From Pelagimonas phthalicica (GTDB lineage: Bacteria; Pseudomonadota; Alphaproteobacteria; Rhodobacterales; Rhodobacteraceae): a DNA stretch of 64,000 nt. Under the pieces are notes generated by a model. That model had not been told where the DNA came from. It ran no database searches and saw nothing but the letters and a program-made list of their open reading frames with translations. The stretch spans positions 434,001 to 498,000 of the forward strand of contig NZ_SOAP01000001.1 of NCBI RefSeq assembly GCF_004364805.1, read 5' to 3'. Positions within the stretch are counted from its first letter, which is position 1. The number at the start of each line of letters is the position of its first letter. Shown piece by piece: positions 7,946-16,435 of the stretch. Both the position numbers and the translations under genes were made by a program.

Positions 7946-8793
7946 CACTGTGTTCCTTCGGTCAGACGGTTGCGATAGCGGCTCGACACTTGGTCAAACA
8001 AAACGATGGTGCCGAAAAGCAGGATGAAAATCGCAGCGGCTTCGTCAAAGCGCCCCGGCCCCCAGGCCATGGAGTTGCGCAGCTCGTACCCAATGCCACC
8101 CGCGCCAACAAAGCCCAGAATGGCCGAGGCGCGGATATTGATTTCAAAGCGCAGCAGGGTATAGCTCAGATAGTTGGGCGCGACCTGTGGGATCACCCCC
8201 AGCAACATCTGCTGCGACCAGCTTGCGCCGGTGGATTTCAACCCGTCAACTGGCTTCAGATCGGCGTTTTCCGCGACTTCGGAAAACATCTTGCCCAGCG
8301 CGCCGACCGTGTGAATGGCAATGGCGATCATCGCAGGCACCGGCCCGCCGCCCAGGACAAAGATCAGCACCAGCGCGATGACGATCTCGGGCACGGCGCG
8401 CATGATGTCCAGCGCCCGACGCACCAGCGGGATCGCCCAGGGCCAGCGCGCCAACCCTCGGGTGGCCAGCAGCGACAGGACCAAGCCCCCCATCGCCCCG
8501 ATCAGGGTCGACACGGCGGCGATATTGATGGTCTCGATCAGCGAGGGCAGGTATTTGACCAGCAGCATCGGCAGATCGGCGCGTTTCTCCCACGCCTCGG
8601 ACAGAACCGCGGCGGGGTAATCCCCAAGGCGATGCAAGCCTTCCCAAAACCCACCCGCATTGCGGTCTTCGGCAATTGAAAAGCCGCTGGCCATCAGCAG
8701 CACAAAGATCAGCAGGGTCAAACCACCATAAAGGCGGCGGCGACTGGTCAAAGCCATATAGTTGGCTTTGATCTGTGCAGTGGCGTCGGTCAT
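7945..8793 (-). CDS. phnE: Phosphonate ABC transporter permease PhnE (PhnE1)
   Basis: A 282-aa permease with about six membrane helices: first at residues 20-40 (GLTLLIFVLLMASGFS), then 95-120, 140-175 and onward. The EAA-type loop is EVAENADLKPVDGLKSTGASWSQ and it has FVGAGGIGYELRNSM. It pairs with PhnE2 to form a heterodimeric channel; PhnC powers it and PhnD delivers the substrate. It lies 63 bp after phnD. Confidence 0.94.
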   Translation of the reverse strand: MTDATAQIKANYMALTSRRRLYGGLTLLIFVLLMASGFSIAEDRNAGGFWEGLHRLGDYPAAVLSEAWEKRADLPMLLVKYLPSLIETINIAAVSTLIGAMGGLVLSLLATRGLARWPWAIPLVRRALDIMRAVPEIVIALVLIFVLGGGPVPAMIAIAIHTVGALGKMFSEVAENADLKPVDGLKSTGASWSQQMLLGVIPQVAPNYLSYTLLRFEINIRASAILGFVGAGGIGYELRNSMAWGPGRFDEAAAIFILLFGTIVLFDQVSSRYRNRLTEGTQ

Positions 8794-8856
8794 GGGAAAG
8801 CTCGATATAGCAAAGGGCCACCCACAGAGATGCGGATGGCCCTGAATTGTTAGGAA

Positions 8857-9768
8857 TTAGTTCTTCATCTTGGCCTTGCGGGCCTCAACGATGGACACAT
8901 AGGTGTCATGGGTCACCGGCTGGAAGCCCAGGGTTTCACCCGCAGCAACACCATAGGCGCAATCGGCGTCGTTTTCGTGCAGCTCGTCAACCAGCTGGGT
9001 CATTTTGGCTTTGACATCGGCTGGCAGGGATTTGCGCAGAACGATTGGGCCTTCCGGGATCACAGCAGATTTCCAGATCTGCACCAGGTCGTTCATGTCA
9101 ACCAGACCCGCATCAACCGCCTTGCGCAGCGCGCCAGAGTTATAGCCGTCTTCCCAGTTGCCCTGACCGTCAGCCCATGTCACGCCGCCGTCGATGTCGC
9201 CATTGTTCACAGCAACGATGGTCTGCTCGTGACCGCCGGTGAATTTGACCTCACCGAAATAGTCACCTGAGTCCATGGTGATGCCCTCTTTGTACTGAGG
9301 GATCTCGATGGATGGGATCAGGTAGCCGGAGGTGGAGTTTGGATCACCAAAGCCAAAGACCTTGCCCTGCATGTCGTCCAGCGAGGCAATCGCCGCATCC
9401 TTGCGGGCAAAACCGATGGAGTGGTAGCCGATAGAACCATCAACATTGACCTTGATCAGAACAGGCTCAACCGCTTCTGGATCCTGGATAAAGGTCGCCG
9501 CGTAAGAGGACGCGCCCAGCCATGCCATATCGATGGTGCCGCCCAGCAGGCCCTGGATCACACCGTTATAGTCGGCAGGGGCGAACAGCTTGGTTTCGAC
9601 GCCCAGCGCTTCGGTGGTGTAATCCGCCAGACACTGGTAGGAATTCATACGGTCCTGGGCGTTTTCGCCGCCCAGAATGCCGATGCGGAATTCTTTGATA
9701 CCTTCAGCGCTTGCAGCCGAGACCAGAGCGGTCGAGGCGAACAGAGCCAGAGCAATTGCGTTTTTCAT
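8857..9768 (-). CDS. phnD: Phosphonate ABC transporter periplasmic binding protein PhnD
   Basis: A 303-aa solute-binding protein with an N-terminal signal peptide (MKNAIALALFASTALVSAASA, cleavage after about residue 21). It has the PhnD pattern FRIGILGGENAQDRMNSYQCL, DYNGVIQGLLGGTIDMAWLGASSYA (residues 65-89) and FGDPNSTSGYLIPSI. A good GGAGAA ribosome site precedes the ATG. It binds phosphonates in the periplasm and hands them to PhnE1/E2. Confidence 0.95.
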   Translation of the reverse strand: MKNAIALALFASTALVSAASAEGIKEFRIGILGGENAQDRMNSYQCLADYTTEALGVETKLFAPADYNGVIQGLLGGTIDMAWLGASSYAATFIQDPEAVEPVLIKVNVDGSIGYHSIGFARKDAAIASLDDMQGKVFGFGDPNSTSGYLIPSIEIPQYKEGITMDSGDYFGEVKFTGGHEQTIVAVNNGDIDGGVTWADGQGNWEDGYNSGALRKAVDAGLVDMNDLVQIWKSAVIPEGPIVLRKSLPADVKAKMTQLVDELHENDADCAYGVAAGETLGFQPVTHDTYVSIVEARKAKMKN

Positions 9769-9824
9769 GAGTTTTCTCCGGGTTGGAAAGAGAGGTTCGG
9801 GTCTTCAAACGAAATCAGGCCAAA

Positions 9825-10628
9825 TCACGCAGGAACGGGTTCCGACCTGTCGAGTGTTTCGATTTCGGTGCTGGTGGCGGCTTCGGAAAAATCCGCGCCC
9901 GCGCCGTAAATGTCGCGCGCCACGCCGGTGGTCAGCTGCGCAGGCGTGCCGTCAAAGACGATGCGACCATCGCGCATACCAATGACGCGGTCGCAATAGC
10001 GGCGCGCCGTGTCCAGCGTGTGCAGATTGGCGATGACCATGCGGCCATCCTCTTCGTGAATGCGGCGCAGGGCCTCCATCACGGTCTGGGCATTCATCGG
10101 GTCAAGCGAGGCGATGGGTTCATCCGCCAGAATAATCTCGGGGTCCTGCATCAACCCGCGCGCAATGGCGACACGCTGCTGTTGACCACCTGACAAGGCT
10201 TCGGCGCGTTTGGCGGCATGTTCGGCAATGCCCAGACGATCAAGGATCTCGATCGCTTTGTGAATGTCGCCGGTTGGATAGAGGTTGAACATGGTCGCCA
10301 CGGTCGAGCGGCGGTTCAGCGTGCCATGCAACACATTCGACACCACATCCATACGCGGGACCAGGTTGAACTGCTGAAAGATCATCGCGCAACGGGCCTG
10401 CCAGGCGCGCTTGGCGGAACCGCTCAGCGTGGTGACTTCCTGACCATTGAACGTGATGCTGCCTTCGCTGGCATCGGACAAGCGGTTCATCATGCGCAGC
10501 AGCGTGGATTTCCCCGCCCCCGAGCGCCCGATAATCCCGATCATCGCCGGTTTGTCGACGTCAAAGCTGGCGCTATCAACGGCGGTCTTGTCACCAAAGC
10601 GCTTGGTCAGTTTGTCGATCTTCAGCAT
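9825..10628 (-). CDS. phnC: Phosphonate ABC transporter ATP-binding protein PhnC
   Basis: A 267-aa ABC ATPase. Walker A is GRSGAGKST (about residues 33-41), the Q-loop is [14 protein letters not shown], the signature [15 protein letters not shown], Walker [14 protein letters not shown], and the switch His is in NLHTLD. The start at 10628 ([12 protein letters not shown]) fits the family; a TTG four codons upstream is less likely. The first gene of phnC-D-E1-E2-SDR-transferase. A hairpin covers the region just upstream of the start. Confidence 0.95.
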   Translation of the reverse strand: MLKIDKLTKRFGDKTAVDSASFDVDKPAMIGIIGRSGAGKSTLLRMMNRLSDASEGSITFNGQEVTTLSGSAKRAWQARCAMIFQQFNLVPRMDVVSNVLHGTLNRRSTVATMFNLYPTGDIHKAIEILDRLGIAEHAAKRAEALSGGQQQRVAIARGLMQDPEIILADEPIASLDPMNAQTVMEALRRIHEEDGRMVIANLHTLDTARRYCDRVIGMRDGRIVFDGTPAQLTTGVARDIYGAGADFSEAATSTEIETLDRSEPVPA

Positions 10629-10631
10629 ATA

Positions 10632-10654
10632 CGCCCCCAAAACTTCTTGGGGCG
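10632..10654 (-). promoter_or_regulatory. Hairpin covering the phnC ribosome-binding region
   Basis: Minus-strand CGCCCC and GGGGGCG arms flank AAGAAGTTTT and end three bases before the phnC ATG. The only Shine-Dalgarno-like G-run lies in the downstream arm, so folding would hide it. This may control phnC translation or may be incidental. Confidence 0.35.
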
Positions 10655-10669
10655 AAGTACGGGGGGTGC

Positions 10670-10687
10670 ATGTCTCTTACGTGACAG
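10670..10687 (-). promoter_or_regulatory. Candidate Pho box upstream of phnC
   Basis: The minus-strand 18-mer CTGTCACGTAAGAGACAT matches the Pho box first half in 6 of 7 positions and the second half in 4 of 7, with the 4-base spacing. It lies 42 bases upstream of the phnC ATG. A similarly imperfect site occurs before phnG, which strengthens both. Confidence 0.35.
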
Positions 10688-10812
10688 AAATGAATCACGA
10701 AGATTAAAGATTTGCTGCACATTTGTAACGCAACCTGAGGTTATGTCACATTCAACCGAAGGTACGTAGGACCGCGCTCAACGGTTTTATAGGACCGCAT
10801 GCCATCCCAAAA

Positions 10813-11116
10813 GCTAGCGACGCGCTGACCTTGTCCAGCACCGTCAAGGTGTTCGCCTATTGACCCCGCCGGGCTGGTTCCTGCTGGTGCAACATCCGAT
10901 TGGCTATCCAGACCTGCCCTTTACCACTTTGACCGGCGTGGTGGATACGGAGCGGTTTCGGGACGGCCATGTGCATTTTCCGGCCCATCAGTTGCGCGAA
11001 TTTGAGGGAGTGATCGCCAAGGGCACCCCCATTGCCCAGCTCCCCCCGGTGCAAAAGCAGATCGAGTTGGAAACCGGTGTATCGCAACACCTATCGCAGG
11101 TGGGATATCTGTCAAG
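10813..11116 (+). pseudogene. Remnant of a DUF6065-like protein (frameshifted, N-terminus lost)
   Basis: One frame reads ASDALTLSSTVKVFAY and then stops at 10861. The next frame continues TPPGWFLLVQHPIGYPDLPF, TLTGVVDTERF, HVHFPAHQLREFEGVIAKGT and PIAQLPPVQKQ up to about 11050. The join VFAY-(R)TPPGW with the later E/D-F and KGTP-AQ-P motifs resembles the C-terminal part of DUF6065-family proteins, to my recollection. No plausible start or RBS is present and the two pieces need a frameshift to join, so it is called a decayed gene. The surrounding 10690-10812 holds the phnC upstream region and no gene. Confidence 0.45.
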
Positions 11117-11123
11117 AGGTGGG

Positions 11124-11186
11124 AGGGGCGCTGCCCCGCCCCGAGCAAGCTCGGGACTCCCCGGGATATTTTAGTCCAAAGAAACC
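11124..11186. repeat. GGGGCGCTGCCCC terminator-like repeat, copy 2
   Basis: GGGGCGCTGCCCC, then CCCGAGC/GCTCGGG arms with AA loop, CTCCCCGGGATATTTTAG and CCAAAGAAACC. It lies between the decayed gene and the 3' end of the TPR gene. It is in the same orientation as copy 1. Confidence 0.75.
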
Positions 11187-11197
11187 CTGAAGTTTCG

Positions 11198-11743
11198 TCA
11201 CAGCCGCAAAGGCAGGCTGCCTTTTGAGGCGCGGGTCAGGCTGCGCAGGGTCTCGGCGCGGTTTTCCTTGTCTTGCAGCAATTCATCGCGCAGGGCGGTG
11301 GTGTCTTCGCCCATTTCCGAAGCGATACGGTATTGCGCCTCTTTGGCCTCGCGATCCGTCGCCCCCATAAAGGCCAGGCGCGCATCGTCCCAATAGCCCA
11401 GCCGCAAAGCGACCCGGCCCAGGTTGCGACGCGCATCGCCATCGCTGGGATCCAGCGCCGCCACACGGGAAAACGCCAACCAGGCGGCCTCGAGATCGTC
11501 TTCTTCGAGGCTGATGCGGCCCAGTTCAAACCAGGCAAGCCCATAGCCAGGGCGCGCCTGTATCGCCCGTTGCAGCCAAACCTTGCGCTGCCGGGGTTTA
11601 CCCGCTGCTTCCAGCACTTTGGCGAGGTTGTAAAACACCTCAGCCGGGGCCGCCTCGGCCTTGGCCGCGCGGCGCAAAAGCTGTTCTGCCTTCTCCCAAT
11701 CCTGCGCCTGCAGAAAGGAGGGCAATGCCGATAAATCTGCCAT
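11198..11743 (-). CDS. Tetratricopeptide-repeat protein
   Basis: A 181-aa protein made mostly of TPR helices: EKAEQLLRRAAKAEAAPAEVFYNLAKVLEAAG, then AIQARPGYGLAWFELGRISLEEDDLEAAWLAFSRVAALDPSDGDARRNLGRVALRLG, given here as residues 17-48 and 58-115. No signal peptide is seen with the MADLSALPSFL start at 11743; a longer reading begins at 11785. It probably mediates protein-protein contacts in the cytoplasm. It stands alone; no partner is evident from the context. Confidence 0.8.
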   Translation of the reverse strand: MADLSALPSFLQAQDWEKAEQLLRRAAKAEAAPAEVFYNLAKVLEAAGKPRQRKVWLQRAIQARPGYGLAWFELGRISLEEDDLEAAWLAFSRVAALDPSDGDARRNLGRVALRLGYWDDARLAFMGATDREAKEAQYRIASEMGEDTTALRDELLQDKENRAETLRSLTRASKGSLPLRL

Positions 11744-11860
11744 ATCCTGCCTCGTTTTCACACGGGTTTTACAGGCGGGTTGCAACAGTTTCGCGACACT
11801 TACGCGAGAAGAAGAGCCCCATAGGACAACCGACTTTTTCGCCCTGCCCGGCCAGGTCTT

Positions 11861-11956
11861 CTGTTGCAGCGTTTCGCCAAATCACCATGGCTGCGGGTCA
11901 GCATCATTGATAGTGCGGGCAAACGCGCCTGGTTGAACCCGGTCTTCCGCGATTGA
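11861..11956 (+). pseudogene. Possible 3' fragment of a metallohydrolase-like gene
   Basis: In one frame the last 31 codons before the stop at 11954 read LRVSIIDSAGKRAWLNPVF-RD. That ending resembles the C-terminus of PHP/CehA-type metallohydrolases (…V-D-GKRAW-NPI). No start, RBS or upstream coding sequence in that frame is visible. If correct, this is all that remains of the gene. It could be chance. Confidence 0.25.
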
Positions 11957-11967
11957 GAGCCTAGGCG

Positions 11968-13179
11968 CTAAATCGACGACAGCCCGGCATTTGTGTTCAG
12001 CAGGAATTGCGTAAAGATCGGGCTGCTTGCGGCACCCATGCTGCGGGCGTTTTCGCCAATACTGCCTTCGCAGATTTCAGGCGGGATCAGCCCGCGCACA
12101 TCCTGATTGGCCAGATAGCGCTGCACCCGTTCGACCAGCTCTTCGCGCACATTTTCAGGAAAGGCCCCGTCGATCACCACCGCCTCAAAATCGATGACCG
12201 AGCAGATCGACAGCGCCGCCTTGGCCAGCTCCTGCGCGGTTTCCCCGATCCAGGGGTCGACGTAACGCGACAACTGGCTCCAATCTTGCGGATGGCCCCA
12301 AAGCATATCCGTATCCAGCCCCGCCTCGACCAGGCGGCGTTCGAGCAAGTGGATAGAAGCCACGTCAATCAACTGGCGACTTTCGCCCAAGGGCCCGGTG
12401 CTGCGCATCGAGCCCAGCGCCCCGGCATTGCCCTGATTGCCCTCATAGACAGTGCCATTCAGCACCACCCCGCCGCCAATAAACGAGCCGATAAAGAAAT
12501 AGGCGTAATCGCGGTAATCCTTTGTTTTTCCGAAAAGATGTTCTGCACGACAGGCGGCGGTGGCGTCATTGACAACAAAGACCGGCAGGTCGCTGAACTG
12601 GCCAACAATCTGAGCGATATCCAGCTCGCGCCAGGACAGGAAATCCTGCTCGGGCGCGCCGACCAGATCATGCCATTTCCAAAGCTCAAAGGGCGCAGCA
12701 ATGCCGATCCCACAGAGGCGCGCCCGCGCGTCCTCGTCCAAATCCGCAGCCAATTGCGCCACACCGGTTTCGAGAAAACCAAACACTTCTTGCGGCATCG
12801 GGTAGGTATAAGACAAGTGCAATTGCTTGCGCACCTGCCCGGTAAAATCCAACAGGGACAGATCCGCACTGCGCCGCCCCACCTTGAGCCCAAAGGAAAA
12901 CACCCCATCCGGGTTCAGCTCCATCGGGATTGAGGGTTTGCCGACCTTACCGCGCACCGGCTCGCCCCGTTTGACGATGCCGTCGCGTTCCAGTTTGCGC
13001 AGGATCACCGACACGGTTTGCGGCGACAGCCCAGCGCGGCGCGCCATGTCGCCCCCCGCCGCCGGACCGTTTCTTTGCAACATAGAAAGAAGCAGACGTT
13101 CGTTATAGTCGCGAACCCCGCTTTGGTTCACGCCTCCGATACGTTCTCTGACATGTTCGCCATCCATGATGCCGACCAT
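11968..13179 (-). CDS. ROK-family transcriptional regulator of the frc operon
   Basis: A 403-aa regulator. The N-terminal MarR-like helix-turn-helix spans about residues 25-75 (LLLSMLQRNGPAAGGDMARR, LSPQTVSVILRKLERDGIV). A ROK domain follows (GIGIAAPFELWKW at about 160, VVNDATAACRAEHLFG, FFIGSFIGGGVVLNG). The cysteine-rich zinc motif of classical ROK proteins is not obvious. Start at 13179 is supported by GGAGGAG eight bases upstream; a GTG at 13194 is less likely. It is divergent from frcBCAK and likely represses it in response to the sugar or sugar phosphate. Confidence 0.9.
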   Translation of the reverse strand: MVGIMDGEHVRERIGGVNQSGVRDYNERLLLSMLQRNGPAAGGDMARRAGLSPQTVSVILRKLERDGIVKRGEPVRGKVGKPSIPMELNPDGVFSFGLKVGRRSADLSLLDFTGQVRKQLHLSYTYPMPQEVFGFLETGVAQLAADLDEDARARLCGIGIAAPFELWKWHDLVGAPEQDFLSWRELDIAQIVGQFSDLPVFVVNDATAACRAEHLFGKTKDYRDYAYFFIGSFIGGGVVLNGTVYEGNQGNAGALGSMRSTGPLGESRQLIDVASIHLLERRLVEAGLDTDMLWGHPQDWSQLSRYVDPWIGETAQELAKAALSICSVIDFEAVVIDGAFPENVREELVERVQRYLANQDVRGLIPPEICEGSIGENARSMGAASSPIFTQFLLNTNAGLSSI

Positions 13180-13220
13180 ACTTGTCTCCTCCACAATAGG
13201 AAAGATGCCTGCCGCCTATT

Positions 13221-13249
13221 AATAAATCAAGTTTATTTATTTATTGACA
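13221..13249. promoter_or_regulatory. Candidate ROK operator and frcB -35 element
   Basis: The inverted repeat AATAAAT-N7-ATTTATT lies at 13221-13241, in an otherwise GC-rich genome, immediately before a TTGACA hexamer at 13244-13249 facing frcB. AT-rich palindromes are typical for ROK repressors (NagC, Mlc). The rest of 13180-13358 carries no other gene. Confidence 0.5.
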
Positions 13250-13358
13250 GCCGCGTTGGAATCAGGCTTCCTTAGGGCCAACCTGCCGCGAGGAGGCGCT
13301 CAGGTTTGCGTGCTGGTCAGTCCAAGGATCAGTCCGTTTTTATCTATGGGAGGACAAT

Positions 13359-14372
13359 ATGAAGAAATTTCTCGCTACATCCGCAATCGCACTGACAGCC
13401 ATGGCTGGCGCAGCTTCGGCTGACGAAGTCGGGGCCTGCCTGATCACCAAGACCGACACCAACCCGTTCTTTGTGAAAATGCGCGAAGGTGCCGAGGCCA
13501 AGGCTGCTGAACTGGGCGTGACCCTGTCCAGCTTTGCGGGCAAGGTTGACGGTGACCACGAAACGCAGGTGGCCGCGATCGAAACCTGCATCGCAAGCGG
13601 TGCCAAGGGCATCCTGCTGACCGCATCCGATACCAGCTCCATCGTGCCAGCCGTTCAACAGGCGCGTGATGCGGGCCTGCTGGTCATCGCTCTGGACACC
13701 CCGCTTGAGCCGATTGACGCAGCGGATATGACCTTTGCCACCGACAACTTCCTGGCGGGTGAGCTGATTGGCCAATGGGCCGCTGCTGCTTTGGGTGACG
13801 ATGCCGCAAACGCCAAAATCGCCATGCTGGACCTGGCCGTCAGCCAGCCAACCGTGGGTGTGCTGCGCGATCAGGGCTTCCTCAAGGGCTTTGGCATCGA
13901 TCTGGGTGATCCTAACAAATGGGGTGATGAAACCGATCCGCGCATCGTCGGCAATGACGTGACAGCGGGCAACGAAGAAGGTGGCCGCAAGGCGATGGAA
14001 AACCTTCTGGCCAAAGATCCGATGATCAACGTGGTCTACACCATTAACGAACCCGCCGCCGCCGGTGCCTATGAGGCGCTGAAGTCGATTGGTCGTGAAA
14101 ATGATGTTCTGATCGTTTCCGTCGATGGCGGCTGCCCCGGTGTGGCCAATGTCAAAGACGGCGTGATCGGCGCCACATCGCAGCAATACCCACTTTTGAT
14201 GGCCTCCAAGGGCATCGAAGCGATTGCCGCATGGGCCAAGGACGGCACCAAGCCCGCCGCCACCGATGGCAAGGATTTCTTTGATACAGGCGTTGCCCTG
14301 ATCACCGACAAGCCAGCCGATGGTGTAGAAAGCATTGACAGCGCCAAGGGCACTGATCTTTGCTGGGGCTAA
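13359..14372 (+). CDS. frcB: Sugar (fructose-type) ABC transporter substrate-binding protein FrcB
   Basis: A 337-aa periplasmic binding protein with signal peptide ([21 protein letters not shown]). The type I fold is seen in [22 protein letters not shown], then [40 protein letters not shown] and [18 protein letters not shown]. The sequence and the gene order frcB-C-A-K match the fructose/mannose/ribose system of Sinorhizobium meliloti. The product is secreted to the periplasm. AGGAGG-like ribosome site precedes the ATG. Confidence 0.9.
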   Translation: MKKFLATSAIALTAMAGAASADEVGACLITKTDTNPFFVKMREGAEAKAAELGVTLSSFAGKVDGDHETQVAAIETCIASGAKGILLTASDTSSIVPAVQQARDAGLLVIALDTPLEPIDAADMTFATDNFLAGELIGQWAAAALGDDAANAKIAMLDLAVSQPTVGVLRDQGFLKGFGIDLGDPNKWGDETDPRIVGNDVTAGNEEGGRKAMENLLAKDPMINVVYTINEPAAAGAYEALKSIGRENDVLIVSVDGGCPGVANVKDGVIGATSQQYPLLMASKGIEAIAAWAKDGTKPAATDGKDFFDTGVALITDKPADGVESIDSAKGTDLCWG

Positions 14373-14393
14373 CCCGCAGCTAAACCTTTGAAA

Positions 14394-14423
14394 GGGAAAG
14401 GCAGGTCACTCCCTGCCTTTCCC
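14394..14423 (+). terminator. Strong hairpin between frcB and frcC
   Basis: A perfect 12-bp stem GGGAAAGGCAGG/CCTGCCTTTCCC with a 6-base loop, 21 bases after the frcB stop, followed by CCCGACC rather than a T-run. Without a T-run it more likely protects the frcB mRNA end or causes partial termination, giving excess binding protein, than ends transcription fully. Confidence 0.65.
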
Positions 14424-14481
14424 CCGACCAAGGATCGTCACAGATCCGCGCCTGTTGCGCGGGTCTTGCGGGTCACACCTC

Positions 14482-14597
14482 CCCCTGATCCGTCCAGATC
14501 ACGCCTTTCCCGTGATCACTCCCTGATCACAACATCCCCCGTGATCACTCCCTGATCACAGCTTCCCCCGTGATCGCCCCCGATCACACCTTTCCAG
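14482..14597 (+). repeat. Tandem 29-bp hairpin repeats in the frcB-frcC gap
   Basis: Four head-to-tail 29-bp units start at about 14482, 14511, 14540 and 14569. The middle two are almost identical, with core GTGATCA-CTCCC-TGATCAC, a perfect 7-bp stem with a 5-base loop, and a spacer ending in CCCC. The outer two are diverged. The array ends at the frcC ribosome site (AGGAGG). Confidence 0.85.
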
Positions 14598-14606
14598 GAG
14601 GAAAAA

Positions 14607-15668
14607 ATGTCCCAAACGGACCAGTATGAGGCGGTTGCCAGCGGCAGCAAATCCGAAATCGCCTCGTTCGAAGATACGCGCAAAGGGTTTGTCGGCCGCT
14701 TTCACCACGCGCTCCACACCACCCCCGCCCTTGTGCCCCTGATCGTGCTCGTCGCGGCGATCATCATCTTTGGCCTGCTTCTGGGATCAAAATTCTTTTC
14801 GCCATTCGCGCTGACCCTGATCCTGCAACAGGTGCAGATCGTCGGCATTGTCGCCGCCGCGCAAAGCCTGGTGATCCTCACCGCCGGGATCGACCTTTCG
14901 GTTGGAGCCATCGCCGTGATCTCTTCGGTCGTGATGGGGCAATTCACCTTTCGCTACGGCCTGCCGGTCGAGATCTCCATCGCCTGTGGCCTGGCCTTTG
15001 GTACCGCGATTGGCGCGCTGAATGGCTGGCTCGTCGCCGCGATGAAGCTGCCGCCCTTTATCGTTACCTTAGGCATGTGGCAGATCGTTCTGGCCTCGAA
15101 CTTCCTTTATTCCGCCAATGAAACCATCCGCTCCCAGGACATCGCCGCCAATGCGCCGCTCTTGCAGCTGCTTGGGGCCAAATTCAAAATCGGCGGGGCC
15201 GTGTTCACCGTTGGCGTGATCTTCATGCTCTGCCTTGTGCTGATCCTGGCCTATGTGCTGCGCCACACCGCCTGGGGGCGCCATGTCTATGCGGTGGGGG
15301 ATGACCCCGAGGCCGCCGAGCTTTCCGGTGTGAATGTCAAAGGCACGCTGATCTCGGTCTACGCCATCGCTGGCCTGATCTGCGCCTTTGCCGGCTGGGC
15401 CCTGATTGGCCGTATCGGCTCGGTCTCCCCGACCTCCGGCCAGCTCCTGAATATCGAAAGCATCACCGCCGTGGTGATTGGCGGCATCTCGCTCTTTGGC
15501 GGGCGCGGCTCGATCCTCGGCACCTTCTTTGGCGCGCTAATCGTTGGGGTCTTTACCCTGGGTCTGCGCCTGCTTGGGGCCGATGCCCAATGGACCTTCC
15601 TCTTGATCGGTGCGCTTATCATCGCCGCCGTTGCAGTTGACCAATGGATCAGAAAGGTAGCCGCCTGA
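14607..15668 (+). CDS. frcC: Sugar ABC transporter permease FrcC
   Basis: A 353-aa BPD-type permease of the RbsC/FrcC group with about 9-10 membrane helices: residues 41-62 (ALVPLIVLVAAIIIFGLLLG), 75-98, 100-125 and onward. Family motifs are AGIDLSVGAIAVISSVVMG (residues 92-110) and SITAVVIGGISLFGGRGSILG near residue 285. A strong AGGAGG site precedes the ATG. The stop overlaps the frcA start (TGATG). Confidence 0.92.
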   Translation: MSQTDQYEAVASGSKSEIASFEDTRKGFVGRFHHALHTTPALVPLIVLVAAIIIFGLLLGSKFFSPFALTLILQQVQIVGIVAAAQSLVILTAGIDLSVGAIAVISSVVMGQFTFRYGLPVEISIACGLAFGTAIGALNGWLVAAMKLPPFIVTLGMWQIVLASNFLYSANETIRSQDIAANAPLLQLLGAKFKIGGAVFTVGVIFMLCLVLILAYVLRHTAWGRHVYAVGDDPEAAELSGVNVKGTLISVYAIAGLICAFAGWALIGRIGSVSPTSGQLLNIESITAVVIGGISLFGGRGSILGTFFGALIVGVFTLGLRLLGADAQWTFLLIGALIIAAVAVDQWIRKVAA

Positions 15669-16435
15669 TGGAACCGATTTTAAAAGCCCGCGGCCTTGTC
15701 AAACGCTATGGCAAAGTCACCGCCCTGGACCATTGCGACTTTGACCTGATGCCCGGTGAAATCCTGGCGGTGATTGGCGATAACGGCGCCGGTAAAAGCA
15801 GCCTGATCAAGGCGGTCTCCGGCGCGGTCACCCCCGATGAGGGCACCGTTACGCTTGAGGGGCAAGAAGTGCGCTTCTCCTCCCCCATCGAGGCCCGCGA
15901 GGCCGGGATCGAGACCGTCTATCAGACCCTCGCCATGTCCCCCGCCCTCTCCATCGCCGATAACATGTTCATGGGCCGCGAGCTGCGCCGCCCCGGTTGG
16001 CGCGGGCGCTATCTGCGCCAGCTCGACCGCCCCGCGATGGAAAAATTCGCCCGCGACAAGCTGACCGAGCTTGGGCTGATGACCATTCAGAACATCAACC
16101 AGGCGGTCGAAACCCTCTCAGGCGGCCAGCGCCAGGGGGTAGCGGTGGCCCGCGCCGCCGCCTTTGGCTCCAAGGTGATCATCCTCGATGAACCCACCGC
16201 CGCGCTGGGGGTCAAGGAAAGCCGCAAGGTGCTGGAACTGATCCAGGATGTGAAATCCCGTGGCATTCCGATCATCCTCATCAGCCACAACATGCCCCAT
16301 GTGTTCGAACTGGCGGATCGCATCCATGTGCATCGCCTGGGCAAACGGCTCTGCGTCATCGACCCCAAAGATTACACCATGTCCGACGCGGTGGCCTTCA
16401 TGACCGGTGCCAAAGAGGCCCCGCAAGCAGCATGA
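15668..16435 (+). CDS. frcA: Sugar ABC transporter ATP-binding protein FrcA
   Basis: A 255-aa single-domain ATPase, unlike the double-domain RbsA type. Walker A is GDNGAGKSS (about residues 37-45), the Q-loop VYQTLAMSP, signature LSGGQRQGVAVARA, Walker B VIILDEPTAALG, and switch His ISHNM. The ATG at 15668 overlaps the frcC stop; a reading from 15644 would lie inside frcC. Confidence 0.93.
   Translation: MEPILKARGLVKRYGKVTALDHCDFDLMPGEILAVIGDNGAGKSSLIKAVSGAVTPDEGTVTLEGQEVRFSSPIEAREAGIETVYQTLAMSPALSIADNMFMGRELRRPGWRGRYLRQLDRPAMEKFARDKLTELGLMTIQNINQAVETLSGGQRQGVAVARAAAFGSKVIILDEPTAALGVKESRKVLELIQDVKSRGIPIILISHNMPHVFELADRIHVHRLGKRLCVIDPKDYTMSDAVAFMTGAKEAPQAA

Noticed and set aside
14482-14597. 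CRISPR array
   Set aside because: The units are head-to-tail without unique spacers, only four in number, and no cas genes are near.
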